From Brevundimonas diminuta ATCC 11568 (GTDB lineage Bacteria > Pseudomonadota > Alphaproteobacteria > Caulobacterales > Caulobacteraceae): a stretch of DNA of 64,000 nt. The notes under the pieces were generated by a model. That model saw nothing but the letters and a program-made list of their open reading frames with translations. It was not told the origin of the DNA and did no database searches. Shown one piece after another: positions 9,961 to 18,711 of this stretch. The translations under genes were made by a program, and so were the position numbers. The DNA lies in contig NZ_GL883086.1 in the NCBI RefSeq assembly GCF_000204035.1, forward strand, positions 632,415-696,414, in the 5' to 3' direction. The first letter of the stretch is position 1. The number at the start of each line of letters is the position of its first letter.

Positions 9961-10710
9961 ATGCTTAAGATCAATAACCTGCACGTCTCCGTCGCCGACA
10001 AGCCGATCCTCAAGGGGCTGACGCTGGACGTGCCTGCGGGCGAAGTTCATGCAGTCATGGGGCCGAACGGGGCGGGCAAGTCGACGCTGGGCTACAGCCT
10101 GTCGGGCCGTCCCGGTTATGAGGTGACGGATGGTTCCGCCTCGTGGAACGGCGTGGATCTGCTGGACATCGAACCGGCCGAGCGCGCGGCGGCGGGTCTG
10201 TTCCTGTCGTTCCAGTATCCGATCGAGATTCCCGGCGTTCCGGCTATGACCTTCATCCGCACGGCGCTGAACGCCCAGAAGCGCGCGCGCGGCGAGGAAG
10301 AGGTTTCGGCCCCGGCCTTCCTGAAGCTGGTCAAGGCGGCGTCGCAGTCGCTGAAGATGGACTTCGACATGCTGAAGCGGCCGCTGAACGTCGGCTTCTC
10401 CGGCGGTGAGAAGAAGCGGATGGAGATCCTGCAGATGGCCCTGCTGGAGCCGTCGCTGCTGATCCTCGATGAGACAGACTCCGGTCTCGATATCGACGCC
10501 CTGCGCATCGTCGCCGACGGCGTGAACGCCATGCGCAGCCCGGAGCGGTCGATGCTGGTGATCACCCACTATCAGCGCCTGCTGGACTACATCAAACCGG
10601 ATCGTGTGCACGTTCTAGCGGGCGGTCGTATCGTGGCCTCGGGCGGGCCTGAGCTGGCGCATGAGCTGGAGGCGGAAGGCTACGACAAGTTCCTGCCGGA
10701 GGCGGCATGA
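9961..10710 (+). CDS. sufC: Fe-S assembly ATPase SufC
   Basis: A 249-residue ABC-type ATPase without membrane partner, driving conformational change in SufBC2D. Walker A is GPNGAGKSTL (about residues 35-44), the signature is FSGGEKKRM near residue 145 and Walker B is LLILDETDSGLD near residue 170, with the SufC-typical ETDSGLDIDAL. The stop overlaps the sufD start by four bases (ATGA), as expected for stoichiometric expression. Confidence 0.97.
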   Translation: MLKINNLHVSVADKPILKGLTLDVPAGEVHAVMGPNGAGKSTLGYSLSGRPGYEVTDGSASWNGVDLLDIEPAERAAAGLFLSFQYPIEIPGVPAMTFIRTALNAQKRARGEEEVSAPAFLKLVKAASQSLKMDFDMLKRPLNVGFSGGEKKRMEILQMALLEPSLLILDETDSGLDIDALRIVADGVNAMRSPERSMLVITHYQRLLDYIKPDRVHVLAGGRIVASGGPELAHELEAEGYDKFLPEAA

Positions 10711-11729
10711 AGGCGCTGGCCCGGCTGGACCTCACCGACGCCTCGACCTTCCCCTCGCGGCGGGTCGAGGAATGGAAATACAGCGACCTGAAGCGCTTTC
10801 TTCGTGAAGCGCCTGAAGCGTCCGGCACCGCCGTCGTGGGCGCGCCGGGGCCGTTCTATGATCTGGGCGGCGACGCCGTCGTCTTCGCCAACGGCCGTCC
10901 GGTCGGGGTGAAGGACTACATCGCCTCGGGCGAGCAGACGCTGCGCCTGCGCTTTATCTCGGACGCTGTAGGCACTGGCCACACGGCGGCGGCGCGCATC
11001 GTCGCCCGTCCCGGCGCGCGCCTGCTGCTGTTGGAGACGCATGAGGGCAAGGGCTCGGCCTATGTCGCCCACAACAAGGTCGAGATCGACGTCGCCGCCG
11101 ACGCCGAAGTTATCCGGATCGTCCTGACCGACGAGCCCGCCGACGCCATTTCTGTGGCCGAGGCCGAGGTGCGGCTGGAGGCGGGCGGGCGCTATCGTCA
11201 GACCATCGTCGCCACCGGCGCCAAACTGCAACGTCTTGAGACCCGCCTGCGCCACGGAGCGGAAGGCGCCGACGCGCGCGTGGACGGCCTCTATCTGCTG
11301 AACGGCGCGCGCCATTCGGATCAGACCTCGGTGATCGACCACGTCGCGGCCAACGGCACGACCAGCCAACTGATCAAGGGCGTGGTCCGCGACGAGGCGC
11401 GCGGCGTTTTCCAGGGCAAGATCCTGGTTCAAAAGGGCGCCGACGACACCGACGCACGGATGGGCCACCACGGCCTGATCGCTTCGGATCGCGGCGAGAT
11501 CGACGTGAAGCCCGAGCTGATCATCTACGCCGACGAGGTGCAGTGCGCCCACGGCGCGACCGTCGGGACGCTGGACGAAAGCGCCCTGTTCTACATGCAG
11601 CAGCGCGGCATTTCGGCCGATGAGGCCCGCGCCCTGTTGACCCATGCCTTCCTGATCGAGGTCGTCGACCGGATCGAGCACGAAGGCGCCAGAGAGGTGG
11701 TGCGGGAATGGCTGACGGCTCGCCTGTGA
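10707..11729 (+). CDS. sufD: Fe-S assembly subunit SufD
   Basis: The 340-residue SufD pairs with SufB in the SufBC2D scaffold and is needed for iron entry. The C-terminal block EVQCAHGATVGTLDES (about residues 275-290) holds the conserved histidine equivalent to E. coli His360. The protein is shorter than E. coli SufD (about 420 residues); the N-terminal part is reduced, as is common in alphaproteobacteria. It overlaps sufC by four bases and sufS by 22 or 1, depending on the sufS start. Confidence 0.95.
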   Translation: MKALARLDLTDASTFPSRRVEEWKYSDLKRFLREAPEASGTAVVGAPGPFYDLGGDAVVFANGRPVGVKDYIASGEQTLRLRFISDAVGTGHTAAARIVARPGARLLLLETHEGKGSAYVAHNKVEIDVAADAEVIRIVLTDEPADAISVAEAEVRLEAGGRYRQTIVATGAKLQRLETRLRHGAEGADARVDGLYLLNGARHSDQTSVIDHVAANGTTSQLIKGVVRDEARGVFQGKILVQKGADDTDARMGHHGLIASDRGEIDVKPELIIYADEVQCAHGATVGTLDESALFYMQQRGISADEARALLTHAFLIEVVDRIEHEGAREVVREWLTARL

Positions 11730-12961
11730 TGAATGCTTCCGTGACGGGGTTCGACCCCTATGCCGCCCGCGCGCAGTTCCCGATCCTGTCGCGACAGGTG
11801 AATGGAAAGCCGCTGATCTATCTGGACACCGCCGCCTCGGCGCAGAAGCCGCGCGCCGTCATCGACGCCCTGGTCGCGTCGATGGAGGGCAGCTACGCCA
11901 ACGTCCACCGGGGTCTGCACACCCTGTCGAACGAGGCGACGGAGGCCTATGAGCGTGCGCGCGAGATCGTGGCTCGCTTTTTGAACGCGCCCTCAGCCGA
12001 CAATATCGTCTGGACCAAGGGCGGGACCGAAGCGATCAATCTGGTCGCCAACGGCGTCGGCCTGTCGATCCAGCCGGGCGATGAGATCATCGTCACCGAG
12101 ATGGAGCACCACTCCAACATCGTGCCGTGGCACTTCCTGCGCGAACGGCGCGGGGCGGTGCTGAAATGGGCGCCGATCAAGGACGACGGTTCGCTGGACA
12201 TGGAAGCCTTCGCCGCCCTGCTGGGGCCGAAGACGAAGCTGGTCGCCGTCACCCACATGTCGAACGTGCTGGGCACCATCAATCCGGTCGCCGAGATCAC
12301 CCGTCTTGCCCATGCGGTCGGGGCGCGGGTGCTGGTCGACGGCTGCCAGGGCGCGGTCCACGCGGCGCCGGATGTTCAGGCCATCGGCTGCGACTACTAT
12401 GTCCTGACCGGGCACAAGCTTTTCGCGCCCACGGGCATCGGCGTCCTGTACGGCTCGACTGAGGCGCTGGACGCCCTGCCGCCGTATCAGGGCGGCGGCG
12501 AGATGATCGTCACGGTCGAGAAGGAAGGCGTGACCTACGCCAAGCCGCCGCACCGTTTCGAAGCGGGCACGCCGCCGATCCTGGAAGCCATCGGCATGGG
12601 CGCGGCGGTCGAGTGGCTGTCGCAATATGATCCGGCGGCGATTCAGGCGCATGAAATGGCCCTGTATCACCATGCCGTTGAGCGCTTGCGGGGGCACAAC
12701 TGGCTGCGGATTCTGGGCGAGGCGGAAGGGAAGGGCGCGATCCTGACCTTCACCGTCGAGGGCGCGCACGCCCATGACGTGGCCCAGATCATGGACCGTT
12801 ACGGCGTCGCCGTGCGGGCCGGGCTGCACTGCGCCGAGCCTCTGGCGAAAAGACTGGGCGTCAGCGCAAGCGCACGCGCCTCCTTCGCCCTATATAACAC
12901 CATGGAGGATACAGACGCCTTCGTGGACGCGCTGATCAAGGCGCGGAACTTCTTCGTGTGA
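11708..12961 (+). CDS. sufS: Group II cysteine desulfurase SufS
   Basis: A 417-residue PLP enzyme. The PLP lysine is in LTGHKLFAPTG (about residue 240) and the catalytic cysteine is in RAGLHCAEPLA (about residue 376) within the short rigid loop of group II enzymes. Such enzymes usually need SufE or SufU as activator and none is encoded in this operon. I chose the ATG at 11708 because AGGTGG precedes it inside sufD; the ATG at 11729, overlapping the sufD stop as TGATG, would shorten the protein by seven residues and is also possible. It overlaps sufT by four bases. Confidence 0.96.
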   Translation: MADGSPVMNASVTGFDPYAARAQFPILSRQVNGKPLIYLDTAASAQKPRAVIDALVASMEGSYANVHRGLHTLSNEATEAYERAREIVARFLNAPSADNIVWTKGGTEAINLVANGVGLSIQPGDEIIVTEMEHHSNIVPWHFLRERRGAVLKWAPIKDDGSLDMEAFAALLGPKTKLVAVTHMSNVLGTINPVAEITRLAHAVGARVLVDGCQGAVHAAPDVQAIGCDYYVLTGHKLFAPTGIGVLYGSTEALDALPPYQGGGEMIVTVEKEGVTYAKPPHRFEAGTPPILEAIGMGAAVEWLSQYDPAAIQAHEMALYHHAVERLRGHNWLRILGEAEGKGAILTFTVEGAHAHDVAQIMDRYGVAVRAGLHCAEPLAKRLGVSASARASFALYNTMEDTDAFVDALIKARNFFV

Positions 12962-13365
12962 CGAGTATGGACGCCAAGACCGACAACGCGATCAGCGACA
13001 GCGACGCCTTCGCCGCCAGCTGGGACGAGCCGCAAAAGAGCGCCTTGTCCCAGACCGAGCTGGACAAGCTGACGGACGACCTGATCGAGGCGCTGAAGAC
13101 GGTGTACGACCCGGAAATCCCGGTCGACATCTATGAACTGGGCCTGATCTACAAGGTCGACGTGTCTGACGACCGCGACGTGCTGGTCGAGATGACGCTG
13201 ACGGCGCCGGGTTGCCCCGTGGCGGGCGAGATGCCCGGCTGGGTCGAGACGGCGGTGGCCAAGGTCGAGGGCGTGCGCAGCGCCAAGGCCAACCTGGTGT
13301 TCGATCCGCCGTGGGACTCCTCCAAGATGAGCGACGAGGCCAAGCTGGCCCTGAACATGTTCTGA
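12958..13365 (+). CDS. sufT: SufT-like Fe-S assembly protein (MIP18/DUF59 domain)
   Basis: The 135-residue protein consists of a roughly 40-residue polar leader followed by a DUF59 domain (motifs DPEIPVDIYELGLIY, TAPGCPV and the C-terminal FDPPWDSSKMS). This family (SufT, PaaD, MIP18) helps mature or deliver Fe-S clusters. The cysteine in APGCP is the family's conserved one. The GTG at 12958 overlaps the sufS stop by four bases; an ATG three codons later is an alternative. Its place between sufS and sufA supports the assignment. Confidence 0.92.
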   Translation: MTSMDAKTDNAISDSDAFAASWDEPQKSALSQTELDKLTDDLIEALKTVYDPEIPVDIYELGLIYKVDVSDDRDVLVEMTLTAPGCPVAGEMPGWVETAVAKVEGVRSAKANLVFDPPWDSSKMSDEAKLALNMF

Positions 13366-13375
13366 GGAGGCCCTG

Positions 13376-13777
13376 ATGACCGAACTTCAGACTGCAACGA
13401 CCCGGCCCCGGCGGCCCCGGCCCAAGGCGGTGACCCTGACGGACGCCGCCGCCGCGCGCGTGCGCGAAATCATGGACAACGCCGAGAAGGATTACGTCGG
13501 CCTCCGCGTCGGCGTGAAGAACAGCGGCTGCGCCGGGCAGGAATACACCTTCGCCTATGCGGAAGAAGCCCTGCCGCTGGACGAGGTGGTCGAGGACAAG
13601 GGCGTCACCATCCTGATCGAGCCCAAGGCCGTCCTGTTCCTGATCGGCACCGAAATCGACTATGAGGTGACGAAGCTGGCGTCCAAATTCGTCTTCCGCA
13701 ATCCGAACGAGACGGACGCCTGCGGCTGCGGCGAGAGCGTCACCATCATCCCTGCCGCTGCTCTGGACGCCGACTGA
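13376..13777 (+). CDS. sufA: A-type Fe-S carrier/assembly protein SufA
   Basis: The 133-residue HesB/IscA-family protein carries the three conserved cysteines: one in NSGCAGQEYTF (about residue 47) and two in the C-terminal DACGCGES (about residues 121-123). These bind a [2Fe-2S] or [4Fe-4S] cluster for delivery from SufBCD to target apoproteins. A strong GAGG lies just before the start. A 22-residue basic, proline-rich N-terminal extension precedes the conserved domain. It is the last suf gene; metN starts one base after its stop. Confidence 0.95.
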   Translation: MTELQTATTRPRRPRPKAVTLTDAAAARVREIMDNAEKDYVGLRVGVKNSGCAGQEYTFAYAEEALPLDEVVEDKGVTILIEPKAVLFLIGTEIDYEVTKLASKFVFRNPNETDACGCGESVTIIPAAALDAD

Positions 13778-13778
13778 C

Positions 13779-14768
13779 ATGATCCGATTGGAGGGGGTGA
13801 CCCGGCGCTATCGCAGCGCGGCGGGCGACCGCACGGCGCTGGACGCCGTCGATCTGCATGTCGCGCGCGGCGAGGTGTTCGGCGTGGTGGGCCGTTCGGG
13901 GGCGGGCAAGTCTACCCTGATCCGCGCCATCAACCGGCTGGAGACGCCTGATGCGGGCAAGGTCTTCGTTGATGGGCAGGAAATTACCGCCCTGAACGCC
14001 GCCGAACTGCGCGCCGCGCGGCGCGGCATCGGCATGATCTTCCAGCACTTCAATCTGCTGAACGCCAAGACGATCGAGGACAACGTCGCCTTCCCCTTGC
14101 GGCTGGAAGGGCGGCCTGAGGCTGAGGTGAAGGCGCGGGTGAGGGAGCTTCTGGCCCAGCTGGGGCTGGCCGATCATGCCAAGAAGCACCCGTCCCAGTT
14201 GTCGGGCGGCCAGAAGCAGCGCGTCGGCATCGCCCGCGCCCTGGCCTGCGGGCCTAGCGTCCTGCTGTGCGACGAAGCGACCAGCGCCCTCGACCCCGAG
14301 ACGACCGAAGACATCCTGACCCTGCTGGACGGGCTGAACCGCGATCTCGGTCTGACCATCGTCCTGATCACCCATCAGATGGAGGTGGTGCGCCGCGTCT
14401 GCGATCGGGTGGCGGTGCTGAAGGACGGCCGGATCGTGGAGCAGGGCGCGACGGCCGACGTCTTCCTGCATCCGCAGCACGCCGTGACCCGCGCCATGCT
14501 GGCCGAGGGCGAGGAGACGGTCGACGCCTCGGTCGCGCCCGCCGGGGCGCGCATGGCTCGTCTGACCTTCCGTGGCCCGTCGACCTATGAGCCGGAACTG
14601 AGCCGCGTCGCACGCACGGCGGGCGTGGATTACTCAATCCTGTCGGGCCGGATCAGCCGCATCCGGGGCGAGCCCTACGGTCAAATGATGGTCGCCTTTA
14701 CTGGCGGCGACGCCGAGGCGGCTCTGGCGCAACTGACCGCGCGCGGCGTCGTGGTGGAGGCGGTCTGA
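13779..14768 (+). CDS. metN: Methionine ABC transporter ATP-binding protein
   Basis: The 329-residue ATPase powers D/L-methionine import. Walker A is GRSGAGKSTLIR (about residues 38-49), the signature is LSGGQKQRVGIARAL near 145 and Walker B is VLLCDEATSALD near 166. The last 80 residues form the NIL domain (RLTFRGPSTYEP onwards) that senses cytosolic methionine and inhibits transport in MetN. It starts one base after the sufA stop, which implies readthrough from the suf operon; I saw no SAM riboswitch or separate promoter. Confidence 0.95.
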   Translation: MIRLEGVTRRYRSAAGDRTALDAVDLHVARGEVFGVVGRSGAGKSTLIRAINRLETPDAGKVFVDGQEITALNAAELRAARRGIGMIFQHFNLLNAKTIEDNVAFPLRLEGRPEAEVKARVRELLAQLGLADHAKKHPSQLSGGQKQRVGIARALACGPSVLLCDEATSALDPETTEDILTLLDGLNRDLGLTIVLITHQMEVVRRVCDRVAVLKDGRIVEQGATADVFLHPQHAVTRAMLAEGEETVDASVAPAGARMARLTFRGPSTYEPELSRVARTAGVDYSILSGRISRIRGEPYGQMMVAFTGGDAEAALAQLTARGVVVEAV

Positions 14769-15424
14769 TGTTCGCCAATGTGGACTGGGCCGATATCGGC
14801 AAGGCGACGATCGACACCCTGCTGATGCTGGGCGGGTCGATGGTGTTGACGGTGATCCTGGGCGTGCCGCTGGGCGTGCTGCTGTATCTGTCGGGCAAGG
14901 GGCGGCTGGCGGCCAATCCGGTGCTGAACGCCTTGCTGTCCTTCGTGGTCAATGTGCTGCGTTCGGTGCCCTTCATCATCCTGCTGATCGTCATGCTGCC
15001 GGTAACGGTGCTGCTGGTCGGCACCTCGCTGGGCGTGGCGGGCGCCATTCCGCCGCTGGTGGTCGGGGCCGCGCCCTTCTATGCGCGCCTGGTCGAGACG
15101 GCCCTGCGCGAGGTGGACAAGGGCGTGGTCGAGGCGACCCAGGCCATGGGCGGCTCGACTTTCCAGATCGTGACGCGGGCTCTGTTGCCCGAGGCCATGC
15201 CGGGCATCATCGCCGGCGCGACCGTCACCGCCATCGCCCTGGTCAGCTACACCGCCATGGCGGGCGTAGTGGGGGCGGGCGGTCTGGGCGACCTGGCTAT
15301 CCGCTTCGGCTATCAGCGGTTCCAGACCGACGTCATGGCCGTGACCGTAGTTCTGCTGCTGATCCTCGTACAAATTCTGCAGATGATCGGCGACCGTCTG
15401 GTCGCTAAGGTCTCGCACCGCTGA
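14768..15424 (+). CDS. metI: Methionine ABC transporter permease
   Basis: A 218-residue inner-membrane permease with five predicted helices and the binding-protein-dependent transport signature around EATQAMGGSTFQIVTRALLPEA (shown in part; about residues 120-140), which docks on MetN. Size and order (metN-metI-metQ) match the E. coli MetNIQ system. Its ATG overlaps the metN stop by one base. Confidence 0.95.
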   Translation: MFANVDWADIGKATIDTLLMLGGSMVLTVILGVPLGVLLYLSGKGRLAANPVLNALLSFVVNVLRSVPFIILLIVMLPVTVLLVGTSLGVAGAIPPLVVGAAPFYARLVETALREVDKGVVEATQAMGGSTFQIVTRALLPEAMPGIIAGATVTAIALVSYTAMAGVVGAGGLGDLAIRFGYQRFQTDVMAVTVVLLLILVQILQMIGDRLVAKVSHR

Positions 15425-15443
15425 TTTTACGAAAGCCTGCCCT

Positions 15444-16253
15444 ATGATCCGCCGTTCGCTGCTGCTGTCCGCCGCCGCTGTCCTGACGCTCGCCGCCTGC
15501 AGCCAGGGCGCGGACAAGAAGGCGGGGGCCGAGGGCGCGCCCCTGCTGGTCGGCGCCACCGCCGTGCCGCATGCCGAAATCCTCGAGCAGGTGAAGCCGA
15601 TCCTGGCCGCCGAAGGCGTGCCGATCGAGATCAAGGTCTTCAACGACTACGTTCAGCCGAACGTGCAACTCGCTGAAAAACGGCTGGATGTGAACTATTT
15701 CCAGACCAAGCCCTATCTGGACGAGTTCAACACGGCGCGCGGCACGAGCTTGGTCACTGTGGCCGGGATCCACGTCGAGCCGCTGGGCCTGTATTCGCGC
15801 AAGCACAAGGCGCTGGCCGATCTGCCGAACGGCGCCCAGGTGGTTCTGCCCAACGATGCGTCGAACACCGGTCGCGCCCTGCTGCTGCTGCAGGCGGCGG
15901 GCCTGATCACCTTGGCGGATCCGCAAAACCCGCTGCAAACGGTGCGCGACATCGCGACCAATCCCAAGGGGCTGAAGTTCCAGGAGGTCGAGGCCGCGAC
16001 CATCCCGCGGATCCTGCCCCAGGTGGACGGCGCGGTGATCAACACCAACTACGCCCTCGACGCCGGTCTGAAGCCCAAGACCGACGCGCTTCAACTGGAA
16101 GGCGCCGACAGTCCCTATGTGAACTATCTGGTCGCCCGCCCGGACAATCAGAACGACCCGCGCATCCAGGCCCTGGCCAAGGCCCTGCGCGGCCAGGCGA
16201 TCAAGGACTTCATCGCTTCGAAGTATGAAGGCGCTGTGATTCCGGCGGCCTAG
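15444..16253 (+). CDS. metQ: Methionine-binding lipoprotein
   Basis: The 269-residue substrate-binding protein of the NlpA/MetQ family has a signal peptide ending in the lipobox LAAC (Cys19), so it is anchored as a periplasmic lipoprotein. The mature domain has NLPA-family motifs such as FNDYVQPN, DVNYFQTKPYL and LPNDASNTGRAL. It delivers methionine to MetI. Its stop codon and that of the convergent acyltransferase share the same CTAG. Confidence 0.94.
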   Translation: MIRRSLLLSAAAVLTLAACSQGADKKAGAEGAPLLVGATAVPHAEILEQVKPILAAEGVPIEIKVFNDYVQPNVQLAEKRLDVNYFQTKPYLDEFNTARGTSLVTVAGIHVEPLGLYSRKHKALADLPNGAQVVLPNDASNTGRALLLLQAAGLITLADPQNPLQTVRDIATNPKGLKFQEVEAATIPRILPQVDGAVINTNYALDAGLKPKTDALQLEGADSPYVNYLVARPDNQNDPRIQALAKALRGQAIKDFIASKYEGAVIPAA

Positions 16254-17047
16254 GCTGCGGCGTTGACCGCCTCGGCCGCTGCGGCGGCCTTGGCGGCCTC
16301 GTCCGGGGTGGAGACCAGAACGGCGGGCGTGACCGGCTGACCCGTCGCCTCGGCGATCAGTTCCGCCGTCTTACCTTCCACGGCCGCCTCCAGTCGTTCC
16401 AGGAACTCGGCCTTGGGCAATCCGGTTGGGATCGGTTCGAGGAATTCCAGCGTCGCCGTGCCGGGGTTCTTCCGGTACTCTTCCAGCGGCCAGAACAGGC
16501 CCAGGTTGGTCGCCAGCGGCACGACCGGCATGTCGAAGTCGCGATACATGTGCCAGACGCCCGAGCGGTAACGGTACTTCTCGCCGACCTTGGCCAGATT
16601 CCCTTCCGGATAGATCAGGATCTTGCGCCCCTCGCGATTGGCGTCGGCGGCGCGTTCCTTGAGCGCGGCGCGGGCGGCGTGGCCGCCGCAGTTGTTGACG
16701 ACGATGGCGCCCAGCTTCCTCAGCACGGTTCCCAACAGGGGGAACTTCTCCAGATGGTCGCCGGTGACGAAGGCCACGTCGTCGAACTGATCATAGGTGG
16801 CGAAGCCGTCGCCCCAACTCTGGTGCTTGGAGGCGATGATGAAGGCGCCCTGCGGCAGGCGTTCCTTGCCGCGCGTCTCGATGCGGATGCCTGCGAACAG
16901 GCTCATGGCCTGCACCATGCGCCGGACGTAGCGGCGGATGATCCAGCTTGTGGCCTTGCGGCCCGGCGCCAGGGCCGCAAAGGCGGCGGCCAGGCCGTAG
17001 GTGATGGAAAGCGCCCAATAGGCGATGTTGAACAGCAGGCTTCGCAT
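16250..17047 (-). CDS. plsC: 1-acyl-glycerol-3-phosphate acyltransferase (PlsC family)
   Basis: A 265-residue membrane-bound acyltransferase for phosphatidic acid synthesis or another lysophospholipid. An N-terminal hydrophobic segment is followed by the catalytic HX4D motif in SKHQSWGDGF (about residues 73-82) and by YPEGNLAKVG near residue 145, matching PlsC motifs I and III. The C-terminal 35 residues are alanine-rich and poorly conserved. It is convergent with metQ, sharing four bases. Whether it is the housekeeping PlsC or a paralogue cannot be settled here. Confidence 0.88.
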   Translation of the reverse strand: MRSLLFNIAYWALSITYGLAAAFAALAPGRKATSWIIRRYVRRMVQAMSLFAGIRIETRGKERLPQGAFIIASKHQSWGDGFATYDQFDDVAFVTGDHLEKFPLLGTVLRKLGAIVVNNCGGHAARAALKERAADANREGRKILIYPEGNLAKVGEKYRYRSGVWHMYRDFDMPVVPLATNLGLFWPLEEYRKNPGTATLEFLEPIPTGLPKAEFLERLEAAVEGKTAELIAEATGQPVTPAVLVSTPDEAAKAAAAAEAVNAAA

Positions 17048-17103
17048 CTGGCGACTATGCCAGCCTGCCGTTCAGAGGCGAGCGTAAAGTGAAGCCTGTT
17101 AGA

Positions 17104-17784
17104 TCAACGCACGGGTTGACCCGCACGGATACGGGCGATGACGGCTTCCAGTTGCGCCTGAGGCATGCCGCCGGGGATCAGGTTGCCGTTAATGATGAAG
17201 GCGGGGGTTCCGCTCAGGGCCAACGCCGAGGCTTCGCGCGTATTGCGCAGGATCACCGCGTCGATCTCTTCGCGGTGCGTGGCCAGGTCGCGATCCAGCT
17301 GGTTCATGTCGACCCCGGCCGCGCGTGCGAGGCTGCGCGCCTGCTGGTCGGTCTCGATACGCCCCTTGGCGCCCATGAAGGCCTTGTGCACCTCATGGTA
17401 CTTGCCCTGGTAGTTGGCGGCCATCGCCAGGCGGGCCACGTTCTCGGACACGGCGCCGAAGATGGGCCATTCCTTGTAGAGGATGCGCACCTTGGGATCG
17501 GCCTTCATCAGGCCTTCCAGCTCCGGGATCATCATTTTGCAGTAGGGGCAGTTGTAGTCCATGAAGCCGATGATGATGATGTCGGCGTTCTCGGCGCCGA
17601 TGAACGGCGTCGCCGGATCGCGCAGCAGGTCGCTGAAGCCGACTTCCGTCACCATGGGGAGATCTTGAGCGCCCGACGCCCCAGCCGCGGCGACGGTCGC
17701 CGGAGCGTTGCCAGCGTCGGCCGGACCGCACGCGGCCAGGGTCAGGGCGACGGCGAGCTTCACTGCGAGGGCGGGGTTCTTCAT
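17104..17784 (-). CDS. DsbA-family thioredoxin-fold lipoprotein (periplasmic thiol oxidoreductase)
   Basis: The 226-residue protein has a signal peptide with lipobox LAAC (Cys19) and a thioredoxin fold with helical insertion. The redox motif is CPYC (Cys79-Cys82) in DYNCPYCKMM and the cis-proline loop is SGTPAFIING. It resembles BdbD/Com1/ScsC-type DsbA proteins. Together with the neighbouring TlpA fusion and DsbD it would form a periplasmic reductase or isomerase route fed by DsbD, or act as oxidant. It has its own upstream region of 102 bp, where a CTTAAG-N5-CTTAAG box sits. Confidence 0.9.
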   Translation of the reverse strand: MKNPALAVKLAVALTLAACGPADAGNAPATVAAAGASGAQDLPMVTEVGFSDLLRDPATPFIGAENADIIIIGFMDYNCPYCKMMIPELEGLMKADPKVRILYKEWPIFGAVSENVARLAMAANYQGKYHEVHKAFMGAKGRIETDQQARSLARAAGVDMNQLDRDLATHREEIDAVILRNTREASALALSGTPAFIINGNLIPGGMPQAQLEAVIARIRAGQPVR

Positions 17785-17885
17785 CGGGTCAGGCTTTCCT
17801 GCTTCGTTCGACGCGCGGATGCACGATCAGGTCGGGGAGGGACCGCGCCAGAGCGACGGTTGATGCTTCTTGGTCGAGGCGTCCG

Positions 17886-17902
17886 CTTAAGTCACGCTTA
17901 AG
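17886..17902. promoter_or_regulatory. Direct-repeat box CTTAAG-N5-CTTAAG upstream of the dsbA-like gene
   Basis: Two CTTAAG units with 11-bp periodicity match the layout of PmrA/QseB-type response-regulator sites (YTTAAK-N5-YTTAAK). The box overlaps the stop codon of the TlpA-fusion gene and lies 102-118 bp before the dsbA-like start. The same box recurs at 20684-20700 beside a QseB/PmrA-type regulator gene. Confidence 0.6.
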
Positions 17903-18711
17903 GCGGCGGGCGGCGCCTTGTTCAGGCGGGCGATTTCGGCGGCGACCTGTTCGGGCGCTATCTCGCCCATGTGCGCCTTCGCCAGCGTGCCGTCCGCATG
18001 AAGGAAGAGCGTTACCGGAATGCCGACCGTGCGATAGTGACGCGGCAGGGCCATGCCGGTGTCGAACAGGACGTGGCGTAGGGATAGGCCCTCGCGCGCC
18101 AGGTATTCGCCGACCGTCTCCCGGCTCTCGCCCTGATTGATGAACAGGAAACGGATGCCGGGGTGAGACTGCTCGGCTTGCGCCAGGGCCGGCATCTCTC
18201 GGCGGCACGGCGGGCACCAGGTCGCCCAGATGTTGATGATGGTGGGCTGATTGACGGACTGGGCCAGATCGATCGGCGGGCCTTCCAACTGGACCAGAGT
18301 CAGTTCGGCGGGAGGCAAGGGCTCGGTCGCCGAGGCCAGTTGATGCGTCGTGACCCAGACCAGCGCGGCCGCCGCCACAGGGGCGATGGCCCAGGTGCGT
18401 TCCTGCCGGGTCTTCAGAAGCAGGAAGGTGGCCAAGGCGATGAAGGGCAGAACCCACAACCAGGCGAATCCGCCTTGCCACACGGCGAAGGCGCGCATGG
18501 GATCGCCGCTGAAATACGCCCAGTTATCGACGACATGGGCCAGGCGGGCGACGGCGACCCCGCCGATGGCGACGACCGTGCTCCACAGGTTGAAGCGGCC
18601 GCTGATCCGGCTGACCAGGATGCTGGAGCCGATCATGAAGACGACGACGCCGGCGATGATGGCGAAACGCTCGCCGGACAGGACCAGGGGGCCGAGCGAC
18701 AGGCTGTTCAT
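17887..18711 (-). CDS. Membrane-anchored TlpA-type thiol:disulfide reductase with Lgt-like N-terminal domain
   Basis: The 274-residue protein has two parts. Residues 1-125 form about four membrane helices with a weak resemblance to prolipoprotein diacylglyceryl transferase (SLGPLVLSGERFAI, AVWQGGFAWLW). Residues 130-274 form a TlpA/ResA thioredoxin domain with WCPPC (Cys166-Cys169) and cis-proline in VGIPVTLFLH. The truncated Lgt-like part lacks what an active transferase needs and may serve as an electron-passing or anchoring module. The ATG overlaps the dsbD stop by four bases, so DsbD is the likely electron donor. Confidence 0.85.
   Translation of the reverse strand: MNSLSLGPLVLSGERFAIIAGVVVFMIGSSILVSRISGRFNLWSTVVAIGGVAVARLAHVVDNWAYFSGDPMRAFAVWQGGFAWLWVLPFIALATFLLLKTRQERTWAIAPVAAAALVWVTTHQLASATEPLPPAELTLVQLEGPPIDLAQSVNQPTIINIWATWCPPCRREMPALAQAEQSHPGIRFLFINQGESRETVGEYLAREGLSLRHVLFDTGMALPRHYRTVGIPVTLFLHADGTLAKAHMGEIAPEQVAAEIARLNKAPPAALSVT

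Noticed and set aside
13766-13790. SAM riboswitch before metN
   Set aside because: There is only one base between sufA and metN, so there is no room for one.
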